Positions 32,059 to 37,660 of a stretch of 37,660 nucleotides of DNA are shown piece by piece (positions within the stretch are counted from its first letter, which is position 1; each line of letters starts with the position of its first letter). The notes beneath the pieces are model-generated. The model worked only from the letters and a program-made list of their open reading frames with translations. It was not told where the DNA came from and did no database searches. This DNA comes from JACPJP01 sp964650285 (GTDB taxonomy: Archaea > Nanobdellota > Nanobdellia > Woesearchaeales > GW2011-AR4), in assembly GCA_964650285.1 (NCBI GenBank), contig CAZYSP010000011.1:1-37660 (forward strand), written 5' to 3'. Both the position numbers and the translations under genes were made by a program.

Positions 32059-33555
32059 ATGGCAAATAACTCTAAGGCAGATAAAGAAGCAATCAAAAAA
32101 CAGCACCAAAAAGGCAAGCTGACAGCAAAAGAACGTATAGACTTATTGCTGGACAAAGACTCTTTTACAGAGTTAAATCAACTTGTAGAGCTAAAATCCC
32201 ATAATTACGATTTACAGGAAAAAAAGAAATCTGGAGATGGAGTTATAACTGGTGTTGGAAAAATAAACGGAAACCAAGTTTGCATTTATGCCCAGGACTT
32301 TACCTTTATGGGAGGTTCAATGGGAGAGATGCATAATTTAAAAATTGCTGAAATAATGCAGCATGCATTAAAAATAGGCTGCCCAATTATTGGATTACTT
32401 GATTCTGGTGGTGCAAGAATCCAGGAAGGAATCCATGGTCTAGACACAGGTGGTTTAATTTTCAAAACAAACACTTTATCTTCTGGTGTTATTCCGCAAA
32501 TTTCTGTTATTTTAGGGCCATGCGCAGGTATCGCAGTTTACTCACCAGCATTAACTGACTTTACATTCATGACAAAGAAAATAAGCAACATGTTCATAAC
32601 AGGTCCAGATGTAATAAAAACAGTTACAGGAGAAAATATTGATTTCAACAGCTTAGGAGGACCTTTAATACACAACGAAAAATCTGGTGTTGCAAGCTTT
32701 ATTGCAGAAAATGAAAAAGATTGTTTTGATTTAGTAAAGCTATTGCTCTCTTATTTGCCGCAAAACAACATGGAGAACCCCAACCTGATAAACACAAATG
32801 ACAATCCGCAAAGAGCAAACAACAAACTAAAAGACATAATACCAAAAGACACAAAAAAAGTATATGATGTTAAAGAGGTCATAGAAGAGGTTGTTGATAA
32901 AAACACCTTCCTCGAAACCCAGCCATTATATGCGCAAAATGCAGTAACAGGCTTTGCAAGATTAAACAGCAACACAATTGGGATAGTAGCTAACCAACCA
33001 AATGTCCTAGCAGGCTGCTTAGACATAAACAGCTCAGACAAGATAGCAAGGTTTGTAAGATTTTGCGACTCTTTCAATATTCCAATAATAAATTTTGTAG
33101 ATGTCACTGGTTATTTGCCAGGAGTTGACCAGGAGCATAACGGCATAATAAGGCATGGTGCAAAGATACTTTATGCTTATTCCGAGGCAACAGTACCAAA
33201 AATAAGCCTGGTAATGAGAAAGGCCTATGGGGGTGCATACATAGCATTAGTATCAAAAGATATGGGCTTTGACAAGGTAATTGCATGGCCAGATGCAGAA
33301 ATTGCTGTTATGGGAGCACAGCAAGCAGTAAACATTATCTTTAGAAAAGAAAAAAACAAAGCTTCAAAAATAAAAGAATACAAAGAAAAATTCCTTAACC
33401 CTTACGAGGCAACAAAGCATGGTAAGGTTGACATAATAATAGAAAAAAAGAACACAAGAAAAACCCTGATAAGCTGCCTGGAGATGTTAATGACAAAAAG
33501 AGAATGGAAAAGAGAAAAAATGCCTGCAAAAAAACATGGCAACATACCTGTATAA
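32059..33555 (+). CDS. pccB: Acyl-CoA carboxylase carboxyltransferase subunit (PccB/12S-like)
   Basis: The 498-residue protein contains both crotonase-fold halves. The N-terminal half has KLTAKERIDLLLDKDSF, VYAQDFT-like IYAQDFTFMGGSMGEMH, LLDSGGARIQEG and GPCAGIAVYSPALTDF; the C-terminal half has FVDVTGYLPGVDQEHNGIIRHGAKILYAYSEAT (as VTGYLPGVDQEHNGIIRHGA) and AYGGAYIALVSKDMG, then AWPDAEIAVMGAQQAVNIIF. This single-chain form is typical of propionyl-CoA/acetyl-CoA carboxylases and methylmalonyl-CoA carboxyltransferase. It moves carboxyl groups between carboxybiotin and an acyl-CoA. The biotin carrier gene begins 2 nt after its stop, and biotin carboxylase is encoded at 35615-37516. Acyl-CoA preference cannot be decided here. 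Confidence 0.93.
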   Translation: MANNSKADKEAIKKQHQKGKLTAKERIDLLLDKDSFTELNQLVELKSHNYDLQEKKKSGDGVITGVGKINGNQVCIYAQDFTFMGGSMGEMHNLKIAEIMQHALKIGCPIIGLLDSGGARIQEGIHGLDTGGLIFKTNTLSSGVIPQISVILGPCAGIAVYSPALTDFTFMTKKISNMFITGPDVIKTVTGENIDFNSLGGPLIHNEKSGVASFIAENEKDCFDLVKLLLSYLPQNNMENPNLINTNDNPQRANNKLKDIIPKDTKKVYDVKEVIEEVVDKNTFLETQPLYAQNAVTGFARLNSNTIGIVANQPNVLAGCLDINSSDKIARFVRFCDSFNIPIINFVDVTGYLPGVDQEHNGIIRHGAKILYAYSEATVPKISLVMRKAYGGAYIALVSKDMGFDKVIAWPDAEIAVMGAQQAVNIIFRKEKNKASKIKEYKEKFLNPYEATKHGKVDIIIEKKNTRKTLISCLEMLMTKREWKREKMPAKKHGNIPV

Positions 33556-33557
33556 AA

Positions 33558-33944
33558 ATGGAAGACCTTATAATTAAGGTTGATGGCAAGGAATACTGGG
33601 TTAAAGTAGAAGAAACAGAGGATGGAAGAATTCTGGTGCATTGTAATGGAGACGTATATGAGGTAGATTCAAAACCGACCAAAGCAGATATATTCGATAA
33701 ACTAAAGAAGAAAGAAGCAAAAGAAACAGGTCCTGGAATAGTAACCTCGCCCTTACCAGGGACAATCTACGAAATAAAGGTAAAAAAAGGCCAAAAAGTA
33801 AAGGAAAAGCAGCCATTGATAAAACTCATGGCAATGAAGATGGAAAATGAAATCACAGCGCCAAAAGCAGGGACAGTAAAAGAAATTAAAGTAAAAAATA
33901 AAGATAGTGTAAACAGAGGAGATATTTTAATAATTATTGACTAA
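33558..33944 (+). CDS. Biotin carboxyl carrier protein
   Basis: From ATG 33558 the protein has 128 residues; the frame extends upstream into the carboxyltransferase gene, but that part does not resemble the family. The N-terminal ~50 residues (VKVDG-type strands DLIIKVDGKEYWVKVEE) precede a Lys/Glu linker, then the biotinyl domain from about residue 58, with LMAMKMENEITAPKAGTVKE; the biotinylated residue is K94 in AMKM. The linker-biotinyl layout resembles the carrier subunit of propionyl-CoA carboxylase or oxaloacetate/methylmalonyl decarboxylase. It is the second gene of a two-gene operon. Its 3' end overlaps BioY by 11 nt in convergent orientation. Confidence 0.92.
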   Translation: MEDLIIKVDGKEYWVKVEETEDGRILVHCNGDVYEVDSKPTKADIFDKLKKKEAKETGPGIVTSPLPGTIYEIKVKKGQKVKEKQPLIKLMAMKMENEITAPKAGTVKEIKVKNKDSVNRGDILIIID

Positions 33945-34518
33945 TTTTCTCAGCTCCTTTCCACAAATAAGGAAACAAAGCGACTGCTCCTAATGCCTTT
34001 AGAGTATCACCAATAATAAAGGGAATAAGACCGGCTTTTAACACACCAAAAAATGTAAGTTCTGGTAAAGCCGCTGCTAGCCAAGGCAGACCAAAAGCAT
34101 AAATTATTACTTCGCCAACCAAAACAACCAATAAAACTGATTTCCATGTCCTTCCATAACCCTTCTCTATTAAATAGCCTACTGCGAAAGCAGCAAAAAT
34201 AAAACCAATAATATAGCCCCCAGTAGGGCCAAGAAATACTGGTAAACCTGCGTTAAAGCCTGCAAAAACACTTAAACCCAATAAACCTGCCAAAGCATAG
34301 GCTAATAGCGATACAGAACCCCTAAATGAACCAAAGAAAAAGGCTATTGTAAAAACACCAAAAGTCTGCATTGTTATAGGAACGGGCCATAAAGGAATCC
34401 TGATTTTAGCTATAATAGCTAAAAAAACTACGCTAAGAGCAATCATAGCTACATCCAAAAGAACATTTCTTTGCTTAAATATCACTTCATATATTGTTTT
34501 ATTTTCTACTTCATGCAT
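33934..34518 (-). CDS. bioY: BioY family biotin transporter, S component
   Basis: The 194-residue protein has about six hydrophobic helices and BioY signatures: PVPITMQTFGVF, LAYALAGLLGLSVFAGFNAGLPVFLGPTGGYIIGFIFAA (as GLLGLSVFAG, LGPTGGYIIGF), and the GLIPFIIGDTLKALGA end segment. BioY binds biotin in the membrane and normally works with energy-coupling ECF modules, though some act alone; no ECF ATPase or EcfT is seen here. Its location beside biotin-dependent carboxylase genes and a ligase supports biotin uptake for that enzyme. Its ribosome binding site overlaps the stop of the small membrane protein upstream. Confidence 0.94.
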   Translation of the reverse strand: MHEVENKTIYEVIFKQRNVLLDVAMIALSVVFLAIIAKIRIPLWPVPITMQTFGVFTIAFFFGSFRGSVSLLAYALAGLLGLSVFAGFNAGLPVFLGPTGGYIIGFIFAAFAVGYLIEKGYGRTWKSVLLVVLVGEVIIYAFGLPWLAAALPELTFFGVLKAGLIPFIIGDTLKALGAVALFPYLWKGAEKISQ

Positions 34519-34522
34519 TAAA

Positions 34523-34530
34523 CCTCACCT
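34523..34530 (-). promoter_or_regulatory. Ribosome binding site for bioY overlapping the upstream stop codon
   Basis: Minus-strand AGGTGAGG sits 4 nt before ATG 34518 and contains the TGA stop of the upstream gene. This arrangement suggests translational coupling, and it stands out in a window where most starts are leaderless. Confidence 0.65.
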
Positions 34531-34755
34531 TTTCCCATTGGTTTTGTTTCCAAATAATATCCCCATAAGGACATTCAATGCCCATGCCTGAAAAACATTT
34601 ATAGAATAAACACTTCCAAAAACAAAATTCCATAGCCACTTAACTGGAAATGCCAGAACCATACCAACTATGCCGCTTATTAACACAACCAGGGCTATAG
34701 TATAACCCATCTCCAGCATTCTTTTCAAAAAAGGTACTTGATCTAAAAATGTCAT
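34525..34755 (-). CDS. Small membrane protein coupled to bioY
   Basis: The 76-residue protein has two hydrophobic helices: residues about 17-36 (YTIALVVLISGIVGMVLAFP) and about 48-70 around NVFQAWALNVLMGILFG, with basic ends (KRR-like GNKTNGKR). I do not recognise the family. It is the first gene of the bioY operon and its stop codon lies inside bioY's ribosome binding site, so the two are co-expressed. It could be an accessory subunit of the transporter or a regulator of it; no sequence motif decides this. Confidence 0.6.
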   Translation of the reverse strand: MTFLDQVPFLKRMLEMGYTIALVVLISGIVGMVLAFPVKWLWNFVFGSVYSINVFQAWALNVLMGILFGNKTNGKR

Positions 34756-34784
34756 TTATAACTTCCCAAAGTAATAGTATCCTC

Positions 34785-34793
34785 TTTTTAAAG
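34785..34793 (-). promoter_or_regulatory. TATA box for the small protein/bioY operon
   Basis: Minus-strand CTTTAAAAA is centred about 34 nt upstream of ATG 34755. An inverted repeat at 34811-34825 lies about 20 nt further upstream. Confidence 0.5.
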
Positions 34794-34810
34794 ATTTTGA
34801 TTGATTAATC

Positions 34811-34825
34811 ATTAGTAAAACTAAT
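34811..34825. promoter_or_regulatory. Inverted repeat upstream of the bioY promoter
   Basis: ATTAGT and ACTAAT are perfect 6-bp arms around AAA, located about 20 nt upstream of the bioY-operon TATA box. The site could be an activator or repressor operator, or a terminator of the convergent birA transcript. AT-rich context makes chance occurrence possible. Confidence 0.35.
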
Positions 34826-34890
34826 AGATATAACACAAAAACAATGAAGTCTACTAAAATTCCAGATGAGTTAAGAAAAGCATTAGAAAA

Positions 34891-35622
34891 TTAGACAACA
34901 AATATATCTCCTTCAACTATCTTCTTGATTCTTCCATTATTTAACCTTAACATCAAATTACAATTATCATCAATATTAACAGCTTTTCCAATATAAACAC
35001 CAGAAAGAGTTTTGGCCTTTATCTCCTTCCCAAAAGTATGAGAATATTTCTTCCAAATATTAATTATTTTTTTATAATTTTTTGTGTTATAATAATTGTA
35101 TAAATTATTGAATTCTTTTATTATTGTTTTTGATATATTTTTAATGTTATAATTTTTATTGATCTCTATTTTTAAGGATGTTGCTTTATTAATAATTTTT
35201 TTATCAAATTTTTTTTGATTAATATTAACCCCAATACCGATTAATGTATAATTGTTAGCATTAGAAACAGTTTCTGTTAAGATGCCACATATTTTTTTAT
35301 TGTCAATTAATACATCATTGGGCCATTTTACTAAAGCATTTAATTTTGTTATTTTTCTTATTGATTTTGCAACAGCAATAGAAGCAATCAATGTAAGATA
35401 CCTGACCTTATCCAAATTTTTCTCTTTCAAAAGTATTGTCATATACAAACCTCCTAGCCCAGAACTCCATTTCCTTCCAAACCTCCCCTTGCCTTTTTTC
35501 TGCTTTTTAGTTATAATTATTAAATTATATTTTCCTTTCTTTGCTAACTCCTTGGCTTTATCATTAGTAGATGTAAGGATTTTAAAATTATAGAATTTAA
35601 AATCTAATACATTATTATTCAT
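34891..35622 (-). CDS. birA: Biotin protein ligase
   Basis: The 243-residue protein has the ligase catalytic core: STNDKAKELA, GKGRFGRKWSS (biotinyl-AMP loop, about residues 44-54), LVKWPNDVLIDNKKICGILTE (as VKWPNDVLIDNKKICGIL) with the biotin-binding Lys, and the C-terminal SH3-like domain GVYIGKAVNIDDNCNL. There is no N-terminal HTH, so it is a monofunctional ligase and not a transcriptional repressor. A Lys/Asn/Tyr-rich stretch at about residues 150-190 is unusually low in complexity. It overlaps biotin carboxylase by 8 nt and is downstream in the same operon; its likely target is the carrier protein at 33558. Confidence 0.93.
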   Translation of the reverse strand: MNNNVLDFKFYNFKILTSTNDKAKELAKKGKYNLIIITKKQKKGKGRFGRKWSSGLGGLYMTILLKEKNLDKVRYLTLIASIAVAKSIRKITKLNALVKWPNDVLIDNKKICGILTETVSNANNYTLIGIGVNINQKKFDKKIINKATSLKIEINKNYNIKNISKTIIKEFNNLYNYYNTKNYKKIINIWKKYSHTFGKEIKAKTLSGVYIGKAVNIDDNCNLMLRLNNGRIKKIVEGDIFVV

Positions 35623-37516
35623 TTTCCATTAATTCCTGTCTGCCAGCCACAACCCAAGGCTTTGGTTTGTTATTATGATTTTTTTTCTCCATATATTTGG
35701 ATACTGCTGTAGTAACCAAAATTGTCTTTTGACCATTTGTCAACTCATTGCGTTTTTTTCCAGAATATTTCTTAACAGATCTAAGTATGTCATTTTTTTC
35801 TATGAATGATGTTGTAACCCCTCCCTTAGCAAAATTTTTGTTGTGTAAAACAGCTAAATGAAATGGTATAGTTGTCTTTACCCCTTCTATAAGATATTCT
35901 TTAAGGGCTCCTTTCATTCTCGAAATAGCTTCATGCCTATTACTTCCAGAGCATATAAGTAATGACAGCAATGAATCGTAATCAGGAAGCACCCTATAAC
36001 CAGAATGGCATATGCTATTAACTCTTATACCAGGACCTCCAGGAGGAAGATAATTGACTATTGTCCCTGTTGAAGGGGAGAAATTACTCAAAGGGTCCTC
36101 TGCATTAATCCTGCATTCTATAGCCCAGCCGTTCAACTTAATATTATTCTGGTCAAATGCAAGTTTTGCTCCTGCTGCTAATTTAATCTGTTCCTTAACA
36201 AGATCTACACCAGTAACCATCTCTGTAACACCATGCTCAACCTGTATCCTGGTGTTCATTTCTATAAAATAGAAATCCTTCTTTTTGTCAAGCAAGAACT
36301 CCACAGTACCAGCACCCCTATATTTTGCAGCTGATACTACTTTTACTGCTGCCTCTCCCATCTTTTCCCTTAACTCATCGCTTATAGCTGGGCTGGGGCT
36401 TTCCTCTACAAGCTTCTGATGCTTTCTCTGGATGCTGCAATCCCTCTCCCCCAGATGAACAACATTTCCATAATGATCAGCCAATATCTGGAATTCTATA
36501 TGCCTAGGACTCTCAATGTATTTTTCCATATACAATGTTTTGTTTCTAAAAGACAAAAATGCTTCTGCCTCTGCACTTTCATAAGACTTTTCCAGTTGTT
36601 CTTCATCTCCAACAATCCTCATTCCTTTTCCACCACCACCTGCTGCAGCTTTAATAATAACTGGAAACTCCAACTTCTTGGAAAGTTTAAGTGCGTGCTT
36701 CTTATTTTTCAATGCTGTACCGGTCCCTTCAATAACCGGGACATTGACTTTAAGCGCAGTCTTCTTTGCCATCACCTTATCGCCTAAAAGCTCTATTGTT
36801 TTTGATGAGGGTCCTATAAACTTAATCTTGTTTTTCTCACACAACTTTGCAAACTTTGCATTCTCTGCTAAAAACCCATAACCTGGGTGTATAGCATCCG
36901 CTTTTGTCTTTTTTGCAATTTTTATTATCTTGTTTATATCTAAATAACTGGCAGCAGGCCCTATATAGCATGCTTTATCCGCAAATTTAACTGCAAGTGT
37001 ATCTTTATCTAGTTTTGAATAGACTAAAACAGTTTCTATTCCCAACTCGCGGCATGCTCTTATCACCCTTAAGGCAATTTCCCCCCTATTAGCTATCAAA
37101 ACCCTCTTAAATTTTTTTTCTTTAGACAGCACAGTATACTCTTTCTCGCTAAAGCTGCCGGCACTTAAGCCGCGGGCAAGCATATCAATAAATGTCTGGG
37201 AAGATCTACTGCTTACTATCTTCTTTAGCTCCGCCTCATCCATACTAGGAAGCTTTCTGATTAAGCTTGATGTTATTGTACCCCCAAGATCTGCCAACCC
37301 GGTTTTTTTGAATAACTTTTTCCTTTTGTCAACTGTGATGATATTGCTTTTAATTAAGGCCTCAACTTCCCTATAAACCAAAGGAGCTGTCTTTTTTATT
37401 TTGTTAAACACCTTCTTAAAAGCCTTATAAGAATACTCTGCTGGAATCATGCTTTTATTCAAAGATGAAACTACCCTATCCCTAATACTCTGGCCCTTAT
37501 TTTTTCTCTTTGCCAT
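35615..37516 (-). CDS. accC: Biotin carboxylase with N-terminal helical extension
   Basis: The 633-residue protein contains a complete biotin carboxylase from about residue 136: FKRVLIANRGEIALRVIRAC, HPGYGFLAENA, IIKAAAGGGGKGM (ATP-grasp loop), GERDCSIQRKHQKLVEE, EMNTRIQVEHGVTE with the catalytic Glu/Arg, and INAEDP. It carboxylates the biotin carrier using ATP and bicarbonate. Before this lie about 135 extra residues, Lys-rich and probably helical, which have no counterpart in standard AccC/PccA. The C-terminus ends without a fused carrier domain; that is encoded separately at 33558. The carboxylase gene heads an operon with birA and has a TATA box 28 nt before its ATG. Confidence 0.93.
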   Translation of the reverse strand: MAKRKNKGQSIRDRVVSSLNKSMIPAEYSYKAFKKVFNKIKKTAPLVYREVEALIKSNIITVDKRKKLFKKTGLADLGGTITSSLIRKLPSMDEAELKKIVSSRSSQTFIDMLARGLSAGSFSEKEYTVLSKEKKFKRVLIANRGEIALRVIRACRELGIETVLVYSKLDKDTLAVKFADKACYIGPAASYLDINKIIKIAKKTKADAIHPGYGFLAENAKFAKLCEKNKIKFIGPSSKTIELLGDKVMAKKTALKVNVPVIEGTGTALKNKKHALKLSKKLEFPVIIKAAAGGGGKGMRIVGDEEQLEKSYESAEAEAFLSFRNKTLYMEKYIESPRHIEFQILADHYGNVVHLGERDCSIQRKHQKLVEESPSPAISDELREKMGEAAVKVVSAAKYRGAGTVEFLLDKKKDFYFIEMNTRIQVEHGVTEMVTGVDLVKEQIKLAAGAKLAFDQNNIKLNGWAIECRINAEDPLSNFSPSTGTIVNYLPPGGPGIRVNSICHSGYRVLPDYDSLLSLLICSGSNRHEAISRMKGALKEYLIEGVKTTIPFHLAVLHNKNFAKGGVTTSFIEKNDILRSVKKYSGKKRNELTNGQKTILVTTAVSKYMEKKNHNNKPKPWVVAGRQELMENE

Positions 37517-37538
37517 AGTCTAATGTATTGGTTTTCAT

Positions 37539-37550
37539 TTTATAAATATT
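37539..37550 (-). promoter_or_regulatory. TATA box for the biotin carboxylase operon
   Basis: Minus-strand AATATTTATAAA is centred about 28 nt upstream of ATG 37516, consistent with a leaderless start and with the unusual N-terminal extension being translated. Confidence 0.6.
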
Positions 37551-37566
37551 TGCCTTTCGACGAAAC

Positions 37567-37575
37567 ATATTTAAA
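37567..37575 (+). promoter_or_regulatory. TATA box for the truncated gene at the window end
   Basis: ATATTTAAA is centred 26 nt before ATG 37597, forming a divergent promoter region with the biotin carboxylase operon. Confidence 0.55.
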
Positions 37576-37596
37576 CCTGCCAACGTTAGTCCCAGC

Positions 37597-37660
37597 ATGA
37601 AATCTATAGACAAATTTAAGGATGCCAACGGAGAAATAGATGTAGATGGAATTAAGCAGA
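37597..37660 (+). CDS. 5' end of an unidentified gene, cut by the window edge
   Basis: An open frame from ATG 37597 reads MKSIDKFKDANGEIDVDGIKQ and runs off the window. The well-placed TATA box makes it a credible gene start. Twenty-one residues are not enough to recognise a family. Confidence 0.55.
   Translation, partial: MKSIDKFKDANGEIDVDGIKQ

Noticed and set aside
33504..33557. Longer start for the biotin carrier protein inside the carboxyltransferase gene
   Set aside because: The extra 18 residues are encoded by the antecedent gene's 3' end in another frame and are unlike carrier proteins; ATG 33558 lies directly after the stop.
34844..34894. A 16-codon plus-strand ORF (MKSTKIPDELRKALEN) with an AGATATAA element upstream
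   Set aside because: It is very short, overlaps the birA stop codon, and the TATA-like element is only about 14 nt before the ATG. No supporting evidence.
1..37660. CRISPR arrays, transposons, prophage or toxin-antitoxin modules
   Set aside because: No direct-repeat arrays, transposase or integrase motifs, terminal inverted repeats or phage genes were found; gene content looks like ordinary chromosome.

Overview
The window looks like about 38 kb of an AT-rich archaeal chromosome. Archaeal markers are RadB, an archaeal-type MBF1 (zinc ribbon plus HTH), an AK6-type adenylate kinase, an NFACT/Rqc2-family protein, a lone 5S rRNA gene, and TATA boxes centred about 25-28 nt upstream of start codons with almost no 5' leader. 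Short proteins, tight gene packing and Lys/Asn/Ile-rich insertions suggest a DPANN-type lineage (Woesearchaeota- or Pacearchaeota-like), but the sequence alone does not settle the phylum.

Positions 1-20,810 are mainly a cell-surface glycan region. It contains three small class I methyltransferases, a GT2 polyprenyl-phosphate-type glycosyltransferase, a large GT-C-like membrane protein, a polysaccharide deacetylase-like protein and two GT4 glycosyltransferases. A CDP-sugar pair (RfbF/RfbG-like), a CDP-alcohol phosphotransferase-fold protein with an altered active site and a Wzx/MATE-like flippase form one operon at 7549-12528. A second nucleotide-sugar operon on the minus strand (20810 to 17818) runs UDP-glucose dehydrogenase, sugar-1-phosphate nucleotidyltransferase, UDP-glucuronate decarboxylase, and should make UDP-glucuronate and UDP-xylose. 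Between these lie a PHP phosphoesterase, a three-gene operon of two paralogous nucleotidyltransferase-like proteins plus a HIT-like protein, an APS-kinase-like protein and a second CDP-alcohol phosphotransferase.

Positions 20,870-27,000 are housekeeping: 5S rRNA, a short NFACT protein without the usual C-terminal NFACT-R domain, GTP-type PEP carboxykinase, a class I aminotransferase, an AK6-type kinase, a YjbQ-family protein and MBF1, ending in a strong hairpin. Positions 27,000-30,400 hold a second small glycosylation group: a membrane GT2, a membrane-anchored thioredoxin-fold protein with a CPDC motif, and a GT-C membrane glycosyltransferase. RadB and a coiled-coil protein of unknown function follow.

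Positions 32,000-37,516 hold a complete biotin-dependent carboxylase module: carboxyltransferase, biotin carrier protein, BioY biotin transporter with a coupled small membrane protein, biotin protein ligase, and a biotin carboxylase carrying an unusual ~135-residue N-terminal extension. A gene truncated by the window edge starts at 37597.

The most interesting candidates are the nucleotidyltransferase pair/HIT operon, the two CDP-alcohol phosphotransferases whose fourth motif Asp is replaced, the extracytoplasmic thioredoxin-like protein between two glycosyltransferases, and the extended biotin carboxylase. No CRISPR array, tRNA, insertion sequence or prophage was seen. No stretch above 300 bases lacks a gene; the longest gaps are 20811-21016 (5S rRNA) and 16333-16502 (promoters only).
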